Source: JAZBPO01 sp963691775
GTDB taxonomy: Bacteria; Pseudomonadota; Gammaproteobacteria; Pseudomonadales; Azotimanducaceae
NCBI GenBank assembly: GCA_963691775.1
Contig: OY829369.1
Coordinates: forward strand, 2,728,001-2,792,000
Direction of reading: 5' to 3'
DNA length: 64,000 nucleotides
Part shown: one piece after another, positions 44,988 through 54,001 of the stretch
Layout of the letters: each line of letters starts with the position of its first letter
Position numbering within the stretch: the stretch's first letter is position 1
Made by a program: the position numbers and the translations under genes
The notes under the pieces: generated by a model
What the model was told of the DNA's origin: nothing
Seen by the model: the letters and a program-made list of their open reading frames with translations, nothing else
The model's database searches: none

Positions 44988-45958
44988 CGTCAGGTTCGGT
45001 CCGCACCGGAATCGCATTTTTGGCGCTGGCACTCGCTGCGCAGGCACAGGCAGGTCCGGACTCAACCTTCTCCGACGATGTTGGTTCCCTCATCGACATC
45101 CAGGGGATTGGGGCCTGGATCGATGCGCGTCTTGGTTCGCAGCGCTACGAGTCTGAGGTGAATCGATCATTCATTCGCGTCACGCCGGGCTTTCGTTACG
45201 ACACGGCGGACGGCTTTCAGGAGCGCCTGCGGGCGCGGGTGAAGCTGGATCTGCCTGGTACCCGTCATCGCGTGTCGCTGCTCCTGCTCGGCGAGGATGA
45301 CGATGACAGGCCAGCATCCAGCGTCGATCTGGAGACGGACGAGCTGCTGCTGCGCGACTCAGAAGCGGATACGTCAGTCGGTCTTCAGTTTGTCCCCTTT
45401 CGCGAACAGCTCTCCCACGTCAGCCTCACTGCGTCAGTGGACTCGGATCTCGATCCGGCGGCGTCCATGCGCTGGCGGCGAAATTTCACCTTGAGTGAGG
45501 ACACGACGCTACGCGCGACCATCCGTCCCGGCTGGCGTCAGGGCGATGACTTCGTCGGTGTCCTCTCCGGCGAGATTGACCATCGCATCGGTCCTGGTGT
45601 TCTGCGAAGTGCAGTGCAGGTACAAACAGAAGATGGTGGGCACGCCGCCGGCGGGCGTCTTGGGTACTATTTTCCCCGAGGTGAGACAACGCTGCTCGGC
45701 GTGTTCACGGAAGGGCAGGGTGCCTTCAGCGGCGATTCCTTTCGCGACAGTGCACGTTTTGCCCTGCTTCTGCGTGAGCGTCTCGCGGAACGAAACTTCT
45801 ACCTGACCTTCCAGCCGTTCGTGGATTGGGCGCCCGAAGGCTTCGATCCAGACGTTCGCTATGGCTTCGAGATGAACGTCGATATCTATCTCGGGGGCGG
45901 TCGCGCGATGCCGGTGCCTGCGAAGCGTGATGTCTCCGCTGCCGCGAGTGGTCGCTGA
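44984..45958 (+). CDS. Exported protein of unknown function, probable outer-membrane beta-barrel
   Basis: A 324-residue protein coupled to alr by a four-base overlap, with GGAGG upstream. It has a signal peptide (AFLALALAAQAQA, about residues 9-24). The mature part consists of alternating amphipathic strands (RHRVSLLLLGED, VGLQFVPFREQLSHVSLTAS, TTLRATIRPGWRQG, FYLTFQPFVDW) with aromatic girdles and acidic turns. The near-terminal FEMNVDIYLGG is a plausible last strand, although some 15 residues follow it. No family was recognised. The coupling to alr could mean a cell-envelope role. Confidence 0.65.
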   Translation: MTSGSVRTGIAFLALALAAQAQAGPDSTFSDDVGSLIDIQGIGAWIDARLGSQRYESEVNRSFIRVTPGFRYDTADGFQERLRARVKLDLPGTRHRVSLLLLGEDDDDRPASSVDLETDELLLRDSEADTSVGLQFVPFREQLSHVSLTASVDSDLDPAASMRWRRNFTLSEDTTLRATIRPGWRQGDDFVGVLSGEIDHRIGPGVLRSAVQVQTEDGGHAAGGRLGYYFPRGETTLLGVFTEGQGAFSGDSFRDSARFALLLRERLAERNFYLTFQPFVDWAPEGFDPDVRYGFEMNVDIYLGGGRAMPVPAKRDVSAAASGR

Positions 45959-45979
45959 AGACGCCGCCAGAGCAAGCTG

Positions 45980-47356
45980 ATGCCGAAGCAACGTGAACAC
46001 TGGGTCTGCCGGGAATGCGGCAGCGATCATCCGAAGTGGCAGGGTCAGTGCGCTGCCTGCGGCGAGTGGAATACCCTCGAACAGGTGCGTGGCGTCGCTG
46101 CAGCTGCGTTCTCGGGCAGCGGCGCGCGGGGGGCCGCGGGTTGGGCCGGTGGGGCGTCACAGGTCACGGCGCTCTCGGACGTGGAACTTGTGGCTGCGCC
46201 ACGAATTGCCTCCGGATTCTCCGAGCTCGATCGCGTCCTTGGCGGCGGCCTCGTGCCCGGATCTGTGTTGCTCATCGGCGGCTCTCCCGGCGCCGGCAAG
46301 TCGACCCTGCTGCTCCAGGTTGCCTGCGGCCTCGCGGCGGATGCTGGCGTCCTGTACGTCACCGGCGAGGAATCGCTGCAGCAGATCGCGCTCCGAGCGC
46401 AACGCCTGGAGCTGCCGCGGGACGCGCTCCGGCTCGCCTCTGAAACGCGTGTGGAGGCGATCGTCGCGGCGGCGACGACAGAGCGTCCGAAGCTCATCGT
46501 TGTGGACTCTATCCAGACCCTTCAGACCGAAGCGGTCGATGGTGCGCCCGGAGGCGTCACGCAGGTCCGCGAGTCGACCGCCCGGCTCGTGCGCTTCGCC
46601 AAGGAAACCGGGACCGTGGTCGTGCTTGTCGGCCACGTGAACAAGGAGGGGGGCCTTGCAGGGCCCAAGGTGCTCGAGCACATGATCGACACGTTCATGA
46701 TGCTTGAGGATGCCTCCGATTCGCGCTTCCGCACGCTGCGCGGGCACAAGAATCGCTTCGGTGCGGTCGGCGAACTCGGGGTGTTCGCGATGACGGATCG
46801 GGGCATGCGTGAGGTCGCCAATCCTTCGGCGATCTTCCTGCAGCGCGGCGACGCCCCCGCGGCCGGCACCCTGGTGGTCGTGGTTTGGGAGGGCACTCGT
46901 CCACTGCTCGTGGAAGTGCAGGCGCTCGTCGACGACGGCCAGGGCGCGCATCCGCGGCGGGTTGCCGTGGGCATCGAGGGCAATCGCGTCGCCATGCTGC
47001 TCGCGGTGCTGCATCGCCATGCAGGCTTGCAGCTGGGCGACCAGGACGTGTTCTTGAATGTGGTCGGGGGCGTGCGTGTCGCCGAGACGGGCTCTGACCT
47101 TGCCGTCTTGCTCGCGCTCGTGTCGAGCTTCCGCGATCGACCTTTGCCGCAGCATCTGCTCGCCTTTGGCGAGGTTGGCCTCAGCGGAGAGGTGCGGCCG
47201 GTGTCGAACGGCCCCGAGCGCCTGAAGGAAGCAGCCAAACACGGCTTCCAGCGCGCGATCTGCGCGCACCAGAATCGTCCGCGCGAGGCTATCCCCGGCC
47301 TCGAGGTCATGGGCGTTCGTACGCTCGCTGAAGCGCTCGCCGCCGCCGGTTTCTGA
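45980..47356 (+). CDS. radA: DNA repair protein RadA
   Basis: A 458-residue recombination helicase. An N-terminal zinc finger (CRECG ... CAACG) precedes the RecA-like ATPase, with Walker A GGSPGAGKSTLL, the RadA-specific KNRFG (GHKNRFGAVGELGVF), and a Lon-protease-like C-terminal domain (LNVVGGVRVAETGSDLAVLLAL, GEVGLSGEVRPV). RadA promotes branch migration in recombinational repair. It follows the beta-barrel gene after 21 bases. Confidence 0.96.
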   Translation: MPKQREHWVCRECGSDHPKWQGQCAACGEWNTLEQVRGVAAAAFSGSGARGAAGWAGGASQVTALSDVELVAAPRIASGFSELDRVLGGGLVPGSVLLIGGSPGAGKSTLLLQVACGLAADAGVLYVTGEESLQQIALRAQRLELPRDALRLASETRVEAIVAAATTERPKLIVVDSIQTLQTEAVDGAPGGVTQVRESTARLVRFAKETGTVVVLVGHVNKEGGLAGPKVLEHMIDTFMMLEDASDSRFRTLRGHKNRFGAVGELGVFAMTDRGMREVANPSAIFLQRGDAPAAGTLVVVVWEGTRPLLVEVQALVDDGQGAHPRRVAVGIEGNRVAMLLAVLHRHAGLQLGDQDVFLNVVGGVRVAETGSDLAVLLALVSSFRDRPLPQHLLAFGEVGLSGEVRPVSNGPERLKEAAKHGFQRAICAHQNRPREAIPGLEVMGVRTLAEALAAAGF

Positions 47357-47434
47357 TCGTGCACGTGAGTTGGATCAGGCGCTGTGCCGATGCACGCGAT
47401 AGAGTGCGCGTCCGTTCGTTGGTCGGCTCAATCC

Positions 47435-48292
47435 ATGCGTCACTACCTATCCGTCTTCCTGTTGCTTGCCGCGCCTGCGCTCGCTGATTTCGTTCCTTAC
47501 GGTGCCTCCTTTGAAGCGATCCTTGCGCTTGAAGCGCCTGCCCCGGACCTCGTGGAGTCCTACGGTGAGGCGGAGGAACAAAGGCGCGAATTCTGGCTGC
47601 ACACTGCTTCCGACGCGCCGCGACCGCTCGTCGTTCTGATCCATGGCGGCTGCTGGCTCAATGCTTACGGCGTCGAACACGCGCGCGCCCTTGCTGGGGC
47701 GCTGCGTGACGAAGGCTATGTTGTGCTCGCCCCCGAGTACCGCCGCGTCGGCGATGCGGGTGGCGGCTGGCCGGGTACCCTCGATGACCTTCGAACGGCG
47801 GTCCAAGGCGCGTTGGCTCGCGTGGACGCGCTAGGGGTTGATCCGGAGCGCGTTGCGCTCGTCGGTCACTCCGCCGGCGGCCATCTGGCGCTCCTGCTGG
47901 CGCTTGAACTCGGCGCTGAATACCCCTCACTTTCTACCGTCGGTCTCGCTGCCATTACCGATCCTGAGCGCTACGCGTTCGGGAGCGGAAGTTGCCATGC
48001 GGCGACGCCGGAGTTCTTCGGGGGCATGCCGCAGGCACGAGCGGATGCATATCGGGTCGGCAGTCCGCTTCGTCGTATCGAGGCGGCCCCGGACACGCCA
48101 CTGACCCTCATTCATGGCACCCGCGATTCGATCGTCGCGCCGGATCAAGCGGAGGCCCTCGCCGCTGCCGGCAGCCGCGTCGATGTCCGCTGGCTCGTTG
48201 AGGCCGCCCACTTCGATCTGATTCATCCAGGGGGCGGTGCCTTCCCAGTCCTGCTCGATGCGCTACCGTCGGTCGAGGGCGCGGCACGGTGA
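47435..48292 (+). CDS. Exported alpha/beta hydrolase (kynurenine formamidase-like neighbour of kynU)
   Basis: A 285-residue alpha/beta hydrolase with a signal peptide at its N-terminus (YLSVFLLLAAPALA, cleavage near residue 18). The oxyanion motif is IHGGCW and the nucleophile is Ser in GHSAGGH. The acid and His lie in HGTRDSIVAPDQ and EAAHFDLI. HGG-type hydrolases beside kynU are often N-formylkynurenine formamidases, but those are normally cytosolic; this one would be periplasmic. ATG at 47435 starts the signal peptide; the frame is open 17 codons further up. The end overlaps the kynU GTG by four bases. Confidence 0.8.
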   Translation: MRHYLSVFLLLAAPALADFVPYGASFEAILALEAPAPDLVESYGEAEEQRREFWLHTASDAPRPLVVLIHGGCWLNAYGVEHARALAGALRDEGYVVLAPEYRRVGDAGGGWPGTLDDLRTAVQGALARVDALGVDPERVALVGHSAGGHLALLLALELGAEYPSLSTVGLAAITDPERYAFGSGSCHAATPEFFGGMPQARADAYRVGSPLRRIEAAPDTPLTLIHGTRDSIVAPDQAEALAAAGSRVDVRWLVEAAHFDLIHPGGGAFPVLLDALPSVEGAAR

Positions 48293-49551
48293 TAGATCGA
48301 TCGCGGCGAGCCGAGTACCAAGCGCGCGACGATGCGGATGCGCTGCGCGCAAAGCGGGCCGCTTTCGTCGTTTCGGATGAGCGGATCTACCTCGACGGCA
48401 ACTCCCTTGGCGTGCCGACGCGCGCCGCGCTCTCGGCCGCGCGCGTCGCCGCAGAGCAGGAGTGGAGTGACGGGCTGATTGCGTCGTGGAACGACGCGGA
48501 CTGGATTGGCCTGCCGAGTCGGCTCGGGGACCGGATTGGTGCGCTCCTCGGCGCTGCACCGGGCCAGACGCTGGTCGCTGACTCCATCTCAGTGAATCTC
48601 TTCAAGCTCCTGTCCGGTGCACTGACTCTGCGCCCGGGGCGCAGCACCGTGCTTTCCACGCGCGAGAACTTCCCGACCGATCTCTATGTCGCCCAGGGTC
48701 TCGAAGCGATGGTCGGTACAGGGCGCTGTCGATTGCGTACGGCGCCCCAGGAAGCCTTCGCTGTGGACCGCATCGACGCACTCCTCGACGACGATGTCGC
48801 CGTACTGATGCTTACGGAGGTCGACTTCCGGACCGGTGCACGGCTGGATCTTGAGCGGATTACGGCGCGCGCCCATGCCTGTGGCGCACTCGTGCTCTGG
48901 GATCTCGCTCACAGCGCCGGTGCCCTTCCCGTCGCGCTCGACGCTTCGGGAGCCGACATGGCGGTGGGCTGTGGCTACAAGTTTCTTGGAGGTGGGCCCG
49001 GCGCGCCGGCCTTCCTGTATCTCGCCGAGCGCCACCATGCAGCCTTCAGACAACCGCTTACTGGCTGGATGGGCCATGCCCGGCCCTTCGAGTTCGAGCC
49101 GGATTACGCACCGGCGCCGGGGATCGAGCGCTTTCTCGCAGGGACGCCGCCGATCCTTGCGTGCCGTGCCCTCGAAGGCGCCCTCGATGTTTTCGACGAT
49201 GTCGACATGGTCGCTGTGCATGAAAAGTCCCTGGCGCTTGCGGATGCGTTCGTCGAACTCGTGGAAAGCAGCTCAGCATGTGCAGCACTGGAGCTCGTTA
49301 CGCCGCGCGCGCCGGCAGAGCGGGGAAGTCAGCTTGCTTTCCGGCATCCGCATGCCTGGCCGCTCACCCGGGCCCTTGCGGCTGCGGGAGTGGTCGGCGA
49401 CTTTCGCGCGCCGGATTTGCTTCGCCTCGGGATCACGCCGCTGTATCTGCGCTTCGTTGACATCTTCGATGCGGCTTGCCGCCTCGAAGACGTTCTCGCG
49501 AGCGAGCGCTACCTCGAACCCGGCTTTGCGCTGCGTGCGCGAGTCACCTGA
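48289..49551 (+). CDS. kynU: Kynureninase
   Basis: A 420-residue PLP enzyme cleaving kynurenine to anthranilate and alanine. Marks are YLDGNSLGVPT, SWNDADWIGLPSRLGDRIG, SVNLFKLL, the PLP-binding Lys in CGYKFLGGGPGAPAF, and the TGWMGHARPFEF region after it. Start is GTG, coupled to the preceding hydrolase. Tryptophan 2,3-dioxygenase (kynA) is not in the window. Confidence 0.94.
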   Translation: MIDRSRRAEYQARDDADALRAKRAAFVVSDERIYLDGNSLGVPTRAALSAARVAAEQEWSDGLIASWNDADWIGLPSRLGDRIGALLGAAPGQTLVADSISVNLFKLLSGALTLRPGRSTVLSTRENFPTDLYVAQGLEAMVGTGRCRLRTAPQEAFAVDRIDALLDDDVAVLMLTEVDFRTGARLDLERITARAHACGALVLWDLAHSAGALPVALDASGADMAVGCGYKFLGGGPGAPAFLYLAERHHAAFRQPLTGWMGHARPFEFEPDYAPAPGIERFLAGTPPILACRALEGALDVFDDVDMVAVHEKSLALADAFVELVESSSACAALELVTPRAPAERGSQLAFRHPHAWPLTRALAAAGVVGDFRAPDLLRLGITPLYLRFVDIFDAACRLEDVLASERYLEPGFALRARVT

Positions 49552-49565
49552 TCGGGAGCTTCGCC

Positions 49566-50027
49566 ATGCTTCGCTTTCTCCTTGTATTCGCTCTGCTTGT
49601 GCCGTCGATGCTGTGGGCGTCATCTACGCCTGACGAAGTGCTTGACGCCCTTCATGCCCGTGCGTCCGCCGCGGATTACGACGGCTACTTCGCGCTCTAC
49701 ACAGACGATGCGGTTTTTCTGGGCACTGATGCCAGCGAGCGCTGGCCCATCGACGTGTTTAAGGCGTACACGAGGGAGCGATTTGCTGCCGGCGCCGGCT
49801 GGACCTACTCGCCGGTCGAGCGCTTCGTGAGCGGAGAGGGCGACGTGCGTTGGTTCGATGAGCTGCTTGAGGGAGAGGTGCTCGGTCCGTGCCGCGGGAC
49901 GGGCGTACTCCGCCGCGGCGCCGACGGCGAATGGCGGATTGCGCAGTACAGCCTCTCGGTGCTGGTTCCGAACGAGATCGTCGAAGATGTCGTCGCCCAG
50001 GGGATGGCATTGCGTGGGCAGCGGTAG
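49566..50027 (+). CDS. Exported SnoaL/NTF2-like protein
   Basis: A 153-residue protein with a signal peptide (LRFLLVFALLVPSMLWA, cleavage near residue 18) and a cone-shaped SnoaL-like fold: VLDALHARASAADYDGYFALYTDDAVFLGTD, PIDVFKAYTRERFAAG, then strands DVRWFDELL, GTGVLRR and WRIAQYSLSVLVPNE. GGGAG lies seven bases before ATG 49566; the longer frame overlaps kynU. No catalytic residues could be assigned. It is 14 bases after kynU and may be cotranscribed. Confidence 0.8.
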   Translation: MLRFLLVFALLVPSMLWASSTPDEVLDALHARASAADYDGYFALYTDDAVFLGTDASERWPIDVFKAYTRERFAAGAGWTYSPVERFVSGEGDVRWFDELLEGEVLGPCRGTGVLRRGADGEWRIAQYSLSVLVPNEIVEDVVAQGMALRGQR

Positions 50028-50086
50028 ACCATGGCGAAAACTGGCCTGTCGCTCGGGAAAGCGCACCCCCAACGCCGTAGACCGCA

Positions 50087-50890
50087 ATGAGTTTCGAACC
50101 CGATACGGCCGCCTCCCTTGACGCAGCGGGTCGTTTCGCAATCGAGATTCGTCCTGGTTGGGATATCGCCGGGAACGCAAACGGTGGCTACATGCTCGCG
50201 CTTGCTGCTCGCGCCATGGCGGCGCATTGCGGGCGCCCCGATCCTGTGACGCTGAGCGCTCACTCTCTGAGGCCGGGTCGTCCCGGATAAGCTGCCATCG
50301 AGTGTCGAACGGTCAAGGAGGGACGCCGCTTCGCGATCGTGACAGCAGCGCTACACGGTAGCGACCGGCAAGTGCTGCAGGGGCTTGGTGCATTCGGGGA
50401 TCTTCAGCAGGCTGAGCCGGGCCCCGAGCGCATAGAAGCGGTTCCGCCCGAACGGCCTTCGGTGGAAGACTGCATACACTCCGCCAGCAGCGACGGACCT
50501 GCGCCGCCCTTCATGGAGCGGGTGGATCTGCATCTGCATCTGCATCCGGATGATGCAGGCTTCAGATTGGGGCCACCGAGTGGCGAAGCGCGTATGCGCG
50601 GCTATTTCAAGCTCACTGGCTCCGACGCGGTCGGTCCAATCGGATTGCTGCCGGGCCTCGATGCGTTCCCGCCGACCATATTCAATGCGCGTCTGCCTGT
50701 CGGTTGGGCGCTCACAGTAGAGCTCACCTGCCACGTACGGGCGCTTCCGGTATCGGGCTGGTTGCGTGCCCGATTCACCACTCCTTTCGTGACCGGTGGG
50801 TTCCTTGAAGAAGACGGCGAGCTAGGGGATGCAGATGATCGTCTGGTGGCGCAGTCGCGCCATCTCGCATTGCTGCCGCGGGCTGCCTGA
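50087..50890 (+). pseudogene. Acyl-CoA thioesterase-family gene interrupted by an in-frame TAA
   Basis: A double-hotdog thioesterase of 267 codons read in one frame, with a single TAA at 50288-50290. Before it: IRPGWDIAGNANGGYMLALAARAM and TLSAHSLRPGRPG. After it, in the same frame: AIECRTVKEGRRFAIVTAAL, then GLLPGLDAFPPTIF and the C-terminal FTTPFVTGGF and RHLALLPRA. No frameshift is needed; one codon separates two fragments of 67 and 199 residues. The downstream piece has only a weak internal GTG at 50339. It may be a real nonsense mutation or a sequencing error. A CTGCAT triplet repeat sits near 50530. Confidence 0.8.
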
Positions 50891-50925
50891 GGCGCCCGCG
50901 GGCCGAGCGGCGTTGCCGCCTCGAC

Positions 50926-51978
50926 ATGGGCGCGCTAGCGTGCGTGGCCCGCACCCCTCCGGAAAAATTCGCCATCGCAGCACAGGCCTCTTCATCGTCC
51001 CAACCGCGGCCATGGCTCGGGCGCTTGGCAGCGCTCACGGGTTATCTGTTGCTGCTCGCCCTCGTGCCGCTGCTGCCTGCGCGGCGGGTGCTGCCCGCGG
51101 ACGCGCTCTGGGTTGACGTGTACAGCAGCTTTGCGGTGCAGGGCGCGTTTGTCGCGCTCCTGGCAGCGGCTTTTTTCGCCTGGCGGCAACGCTTGCTGCG
51201 TGCGGCGGCCTTCCTGTTGTTGCTTGCGCCGGATGCGGTGACGGAGCTTCAGGCAGGTCTGATGCCGGCGGTCGAGGCCGCGCCGGTGGCGCGTATCTAC
51301 ACGGCGAATCTCGGACAGCGTGCCGAAGCAGTGCGCGCTGTGACCGGACAGCTCATCGACTATTCGCCTGACGTTGTCTGGCTGTCGGAGTTTCCGGATG
51401 GCTTGCCCGACGAAGTGGCGGCTGAGTTCGCGGCGGTAGAAGACGCCTATCCTTTCGGCCTCTCATGGCCGGCGGCGACGGGGCGCTCCCTGCGTTTCCT
51501 GTCGCGCTTTCCGCTGCGCGCGCGCGAGGAATTCAACGCCGATCAAGCGCCTGGCCGGCCCGCGCTGAGGCTCCTGCTGGACGTGCGTGGCGCACCGCTG
51601 GTCGTCCTCGCGCTGCATGCTCATCCGCCAACCTCGCCCTGGGCCTACGCCGCTCGAAACGAGGCATTGGCCTGGGTCGAGGAAAACCTGCGAGGCGTTG
51701 ACAGCGACGTGGTTCTGCTTGGTGATCTGAACACGTCAGCATTCTCGCCGCGCTTTGCGCAGTTGGTGCGTGACGTGGGCTTCGAGTGCCGGTCACCGAT
51801 GCGCTGCTCTGTTGGGACCTGGCCCGCGCAGGTTCTGCCTTTGCTGACCCCAATCGACCACGTTCTTGCAGGTGGATCTCTCGTCGTGACAAAGCGTATC
51901 CGCGGGGATGCCACCGGTTCCGACCACTTTCCGGTGATTGCGGAGGTGGGGCGGCCGGTCTCGGGTCGTGTGGAATGA
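50926..51978 (+). CDS. Membrane-anchored endonuclease/exonuclease/phosphatase-family protein
   Basis: A 350-residue protein with about three N-terminal hydrophobic helices (roughly 33-53, 68-86, 90-106) and a C-terminal EEP domain starting VARIYTANLG. Catalytic marks are SEFPD (Glu), HAHPP, GDLNTSAFSP (Asp-x-Asn) and the terminal SDHFPV. Relatives of this type are often annotated as hydrolases of unknown substrate; phospholipid, nucleotide or DNA targets are all possible. The EEP domain probably faces the periplasm, judged only from helix count. It is convergent with the lipase gene at 52208. Confidence 0.85.
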   Translation: MGALACVARTPPEKFAIAAQASSSSQPRPWLGRLAALTGYLLLLALVPLLPARRVLPADALWVDVYSSFAVQGAFVALLAAAFFAWRQRLLRAAAFLLLLAPDAVTELQAGLMPAVEAAPVARIYTANLGQRAEAVRAVTGQLIDYSPDVVWLSEFPDGLPDEVAAEFAAVEDAYPFGLSWPAATGRSLRFLSRFPLRAREEFNADQAPGRPALRLLLDVRGAPLVVLALHAHPPTSPWAYAARNEALAWVEENLRGVDSDVVLLGDLNTSAFSPRFAQLVRDVGFECRSPMRCSVGTWPAQVLPLLTPIDHVLAGGSLVVTKRIRGDATGSDHFPVIAEVGRPVSGRVE

Positions 51979-52077
51979 TCGACCCCCTCCGTTTCCCGAC
52001 CGCGTGCTCATGACCGGGTAGTGAGGCGCGAATGGCCGACCGACCCGTACCGGCCAAGGGTTCGTAGACAGGGTCAA

Positions 52078-52099
52078 CGGCCCGGCGCCAGTTGGGCCG
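52078..52099. terminator. Hairpin between convergent genes
   Basis: CGGCCC/GGGCCG (6 bp) around a 10-base loop in the 229-base gap between the EEP gene and the convergent lipase gene. No T-tract. The rest of that gap shows no gene. Confidence 0.3.
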
Positions 52100-52207
52100 C
52101 GCACATCATTCGCGGGCCCTCCTTTCCTTGCGTTGCCTTACCACCCTGTGAACGTGCGCTGGCCGTCCGCCGCTCGGCGCTGGCCGCGCGTTCTATCGAA
52201 GGCGTGA

Positions 52208-54001
52208 TCAGGCGTCGAGCGCCTCCTGCTGCCAGGCAGACAGTTCGCCCAGTGCGTTCGCGTAGCCCGCTTCGACGATCTCCTCGAACTGATCGACCCT
52301 GAGCATGCTGAACTCGCTCACCGGCGGTCGCATGAGAAGGTCAGCACGTGCGCCCAGCTCGAGCACGCGCTGTCGGGTCCCGACCTCTGTCGACTTCATG
52401 ACGACCGTCGCCAATCCGGGCGCGTCCAGCCGCCGGCCAAAGGGCAGGAGGCGCGAGAGCAGGACCCGCCAAGGTGACGGCAGGCGGTCATAGTCTATGA
52501 GCGAGCTTTCGCGGACTGAGAGTTCGACGGCGACGATATGCCCAACGGGCTTTGCTTGCATGATGTCTACGGGCAGGTTGTTCAGGATGGCCCCATCCAC
52601 CGCGAGCTCTCCCTCGTGCACCATCGGTGGCAGGACCCCTGGCAGAGCTGCGCTGGCTGCGACCGCGCGCCAGATTGCGCCTGCTTCGTGGATGTTGACC
52701 TGCGCCCGGGAGATGTTCGTCGATATGCAGAACAGTGGAATCGGCAGGTCCTCGATGTCGCGGCCCAGGTGACGCTTGGTCAAGCGAACCATGCGGTCGC
52801 CGGCGAGGAGCGATATCAGGGGGAAGGTGTAATCGTCGAAGGGCTTGCCATCCACGAAGGCTACCCGCGCCATGGCCTCGGCTTCTTCAGGGCCGACATC
52901 CAGCGCGATCGCCGCGCCCATGATTGCGCCGATGCTTGTTCCGCCGATCCAGTCGACAGGTATACCGAGCTCGACCATTGCGCGATAAATGCCCAGATGT
53001 GCAAAGCCGCGCGCGGCGCCACCGCCGAGCACCAGTCCCACCGCGTTGCCCGTGAGCACCCGGGCTACGCGTTGAGCGTCCCCATCGTTGCCCTTGCGCC
53101 AGTGGAGGTGGAAGTCGAGCGTGCGAGGTTCGAGCCAATCCCGCGTGTCTTCGATGGCCGCGCCGGGATCGTGGAGCAGGATGAGAGCACGGCGGGTGCT
53201 ACGGGTGGCGCTGTGGTCGTTTTCCTCGACGGCGGCTCGCTCGAAGTCCCTGAGGCCGGCCCACTCGCCGGATCCAGTAATCAGAAGTTCAAGATCCGCC
53301 TGCCGGACGGCGAACTCGGTCCACACCGAGCTGTCCGGTGCGCAGACCAGCACCAGGCGGTCGTGCTCCGCCTCCAGGCGGCTGATCCATTGGCCCAGTC
53401 CCTCGGACACGTCCTGGGCGTCGTCATGGGCGGCGAGCTCCTCGGTGCTGACGACAGCTGTGTTTCCGAAGGGCTGGAGTGATTCCACGAGGGCGCGGAC
53501 GGCCGCGTCACAGGCGTCTGTATCGTCCAGCGGACGCAGCGCTATGACTTCGGGGGCGCGCTGTCGATTGCTCCGCATGATGGTGTTCTGATGCAGCCTT
53601 CGCGCGACGATTGCGGCGATATCTAGGACGATACCGGGGTGGCTCTGCGCCAAATGCTCGAAGTGAGCGCGATCCAGCTCCAGCAGGAGGCTGTCGCGAA
53701 TCGCGCGCACGCCTGCTGACCGTGCTTCACCGGTCAAAAGACCGACCTCGCCCACGCTTTCGCCCGGGAGTACCTCCCCGAGCAGCCTCGATGCGTCGCC
53801 TAGCTCGCCTTCGCGCCAGACCTGCAGGCGCCCGCGTGCGAGCAGGAAGAGTGAAGCGCCCGGGTCGTCCTGATTGAAGAGCCAGTCGCCTGCCCTCAGC
53901 TCCCGCAGCTCGAGGTCGGCGAGTAGCGTCCGTGCCTCGTCATTGCCCAGGTCGAAGTAGGCGCGCAGCACCTCCAGGAGATGCGCCTCGCGGCTGCTCA
54001 C
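52208..54001 (-). CDS. NTE-type patatin lipase with CRP-like cyclic-nucleotide domain
   Basis: A 597-residue protein. Residues about 5-140 form a cyclic-nucleotide-binding domain with a phosphate cassette VGEVGLLTGEARSAGVRA; Glu85 and Arg94 match the ligand contacts of CRP. Residues about 150-300 resemble the linker region of bacterial NTE/RssA proteins. The patatin domain (about 320-490) has the oxyanion loop GGGAARGFAHLG (326-337), nucleophile Ser356 in GTSIG, and Asp469 in DGA. It would hydrolyse phospholipid acyl esters at the inner membrane, possibly in response to a cyclic nucleotide. Its start overlaps the end of the ABC-GAF gene by four bases (ATGA), so it is the fourth gene of the DevBCA operon. 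Confidence 0.9.
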   Translation of the reverse strand: MSSREAHLLEVLRAYFDLGNDEARTLLADLELRELRAGDWLFNQDDPGASLFLLARGRLQVWREGELGDASRLLGEVLPGESVGEVGLLTGEARSAGVRAIRDSLLLELDRAHFEHLAQSHPGIVLDIAAIVARRLHQNTIMRSNRQRAPEVIALRPLDDTDACDAAVRALVESLQPFGNTAVVSTEELAAHDDAQDVSEGLGQWISRLEAEHDRLVLVCAPDSSVWTEFAVRQADLELLITGSGEWAGLRDFERAAVEENDHSATRSTRRALILLHDPGAAIEDTRDWLEPRTLDFHLHWRKGNDGDAQRVARVLTGNAVGLVLGGGAARGFAHLGIYRAMVELGIPVDWIGGTSIGAIMGAAIALDVGPEEAEAMARVAFVDGKPFDDYTFPLISLLAGDRMVRLTKRHLGRDIEDLPIPLFCISTNISRAQVNIHEAGAIWRAVAASAALPGVLPPMVHEGELAVDGAILNNLPVDIMQAKPVGHIVAVELSVRESSLIDYDRLPSPWRVLLSRLLPFGRRLDAPGLATVVMKSTEVGTRQRVLELGARADLLMRPPVSEFSMLRVDQFEEIVEAGYANALGELSAWQQEALDA

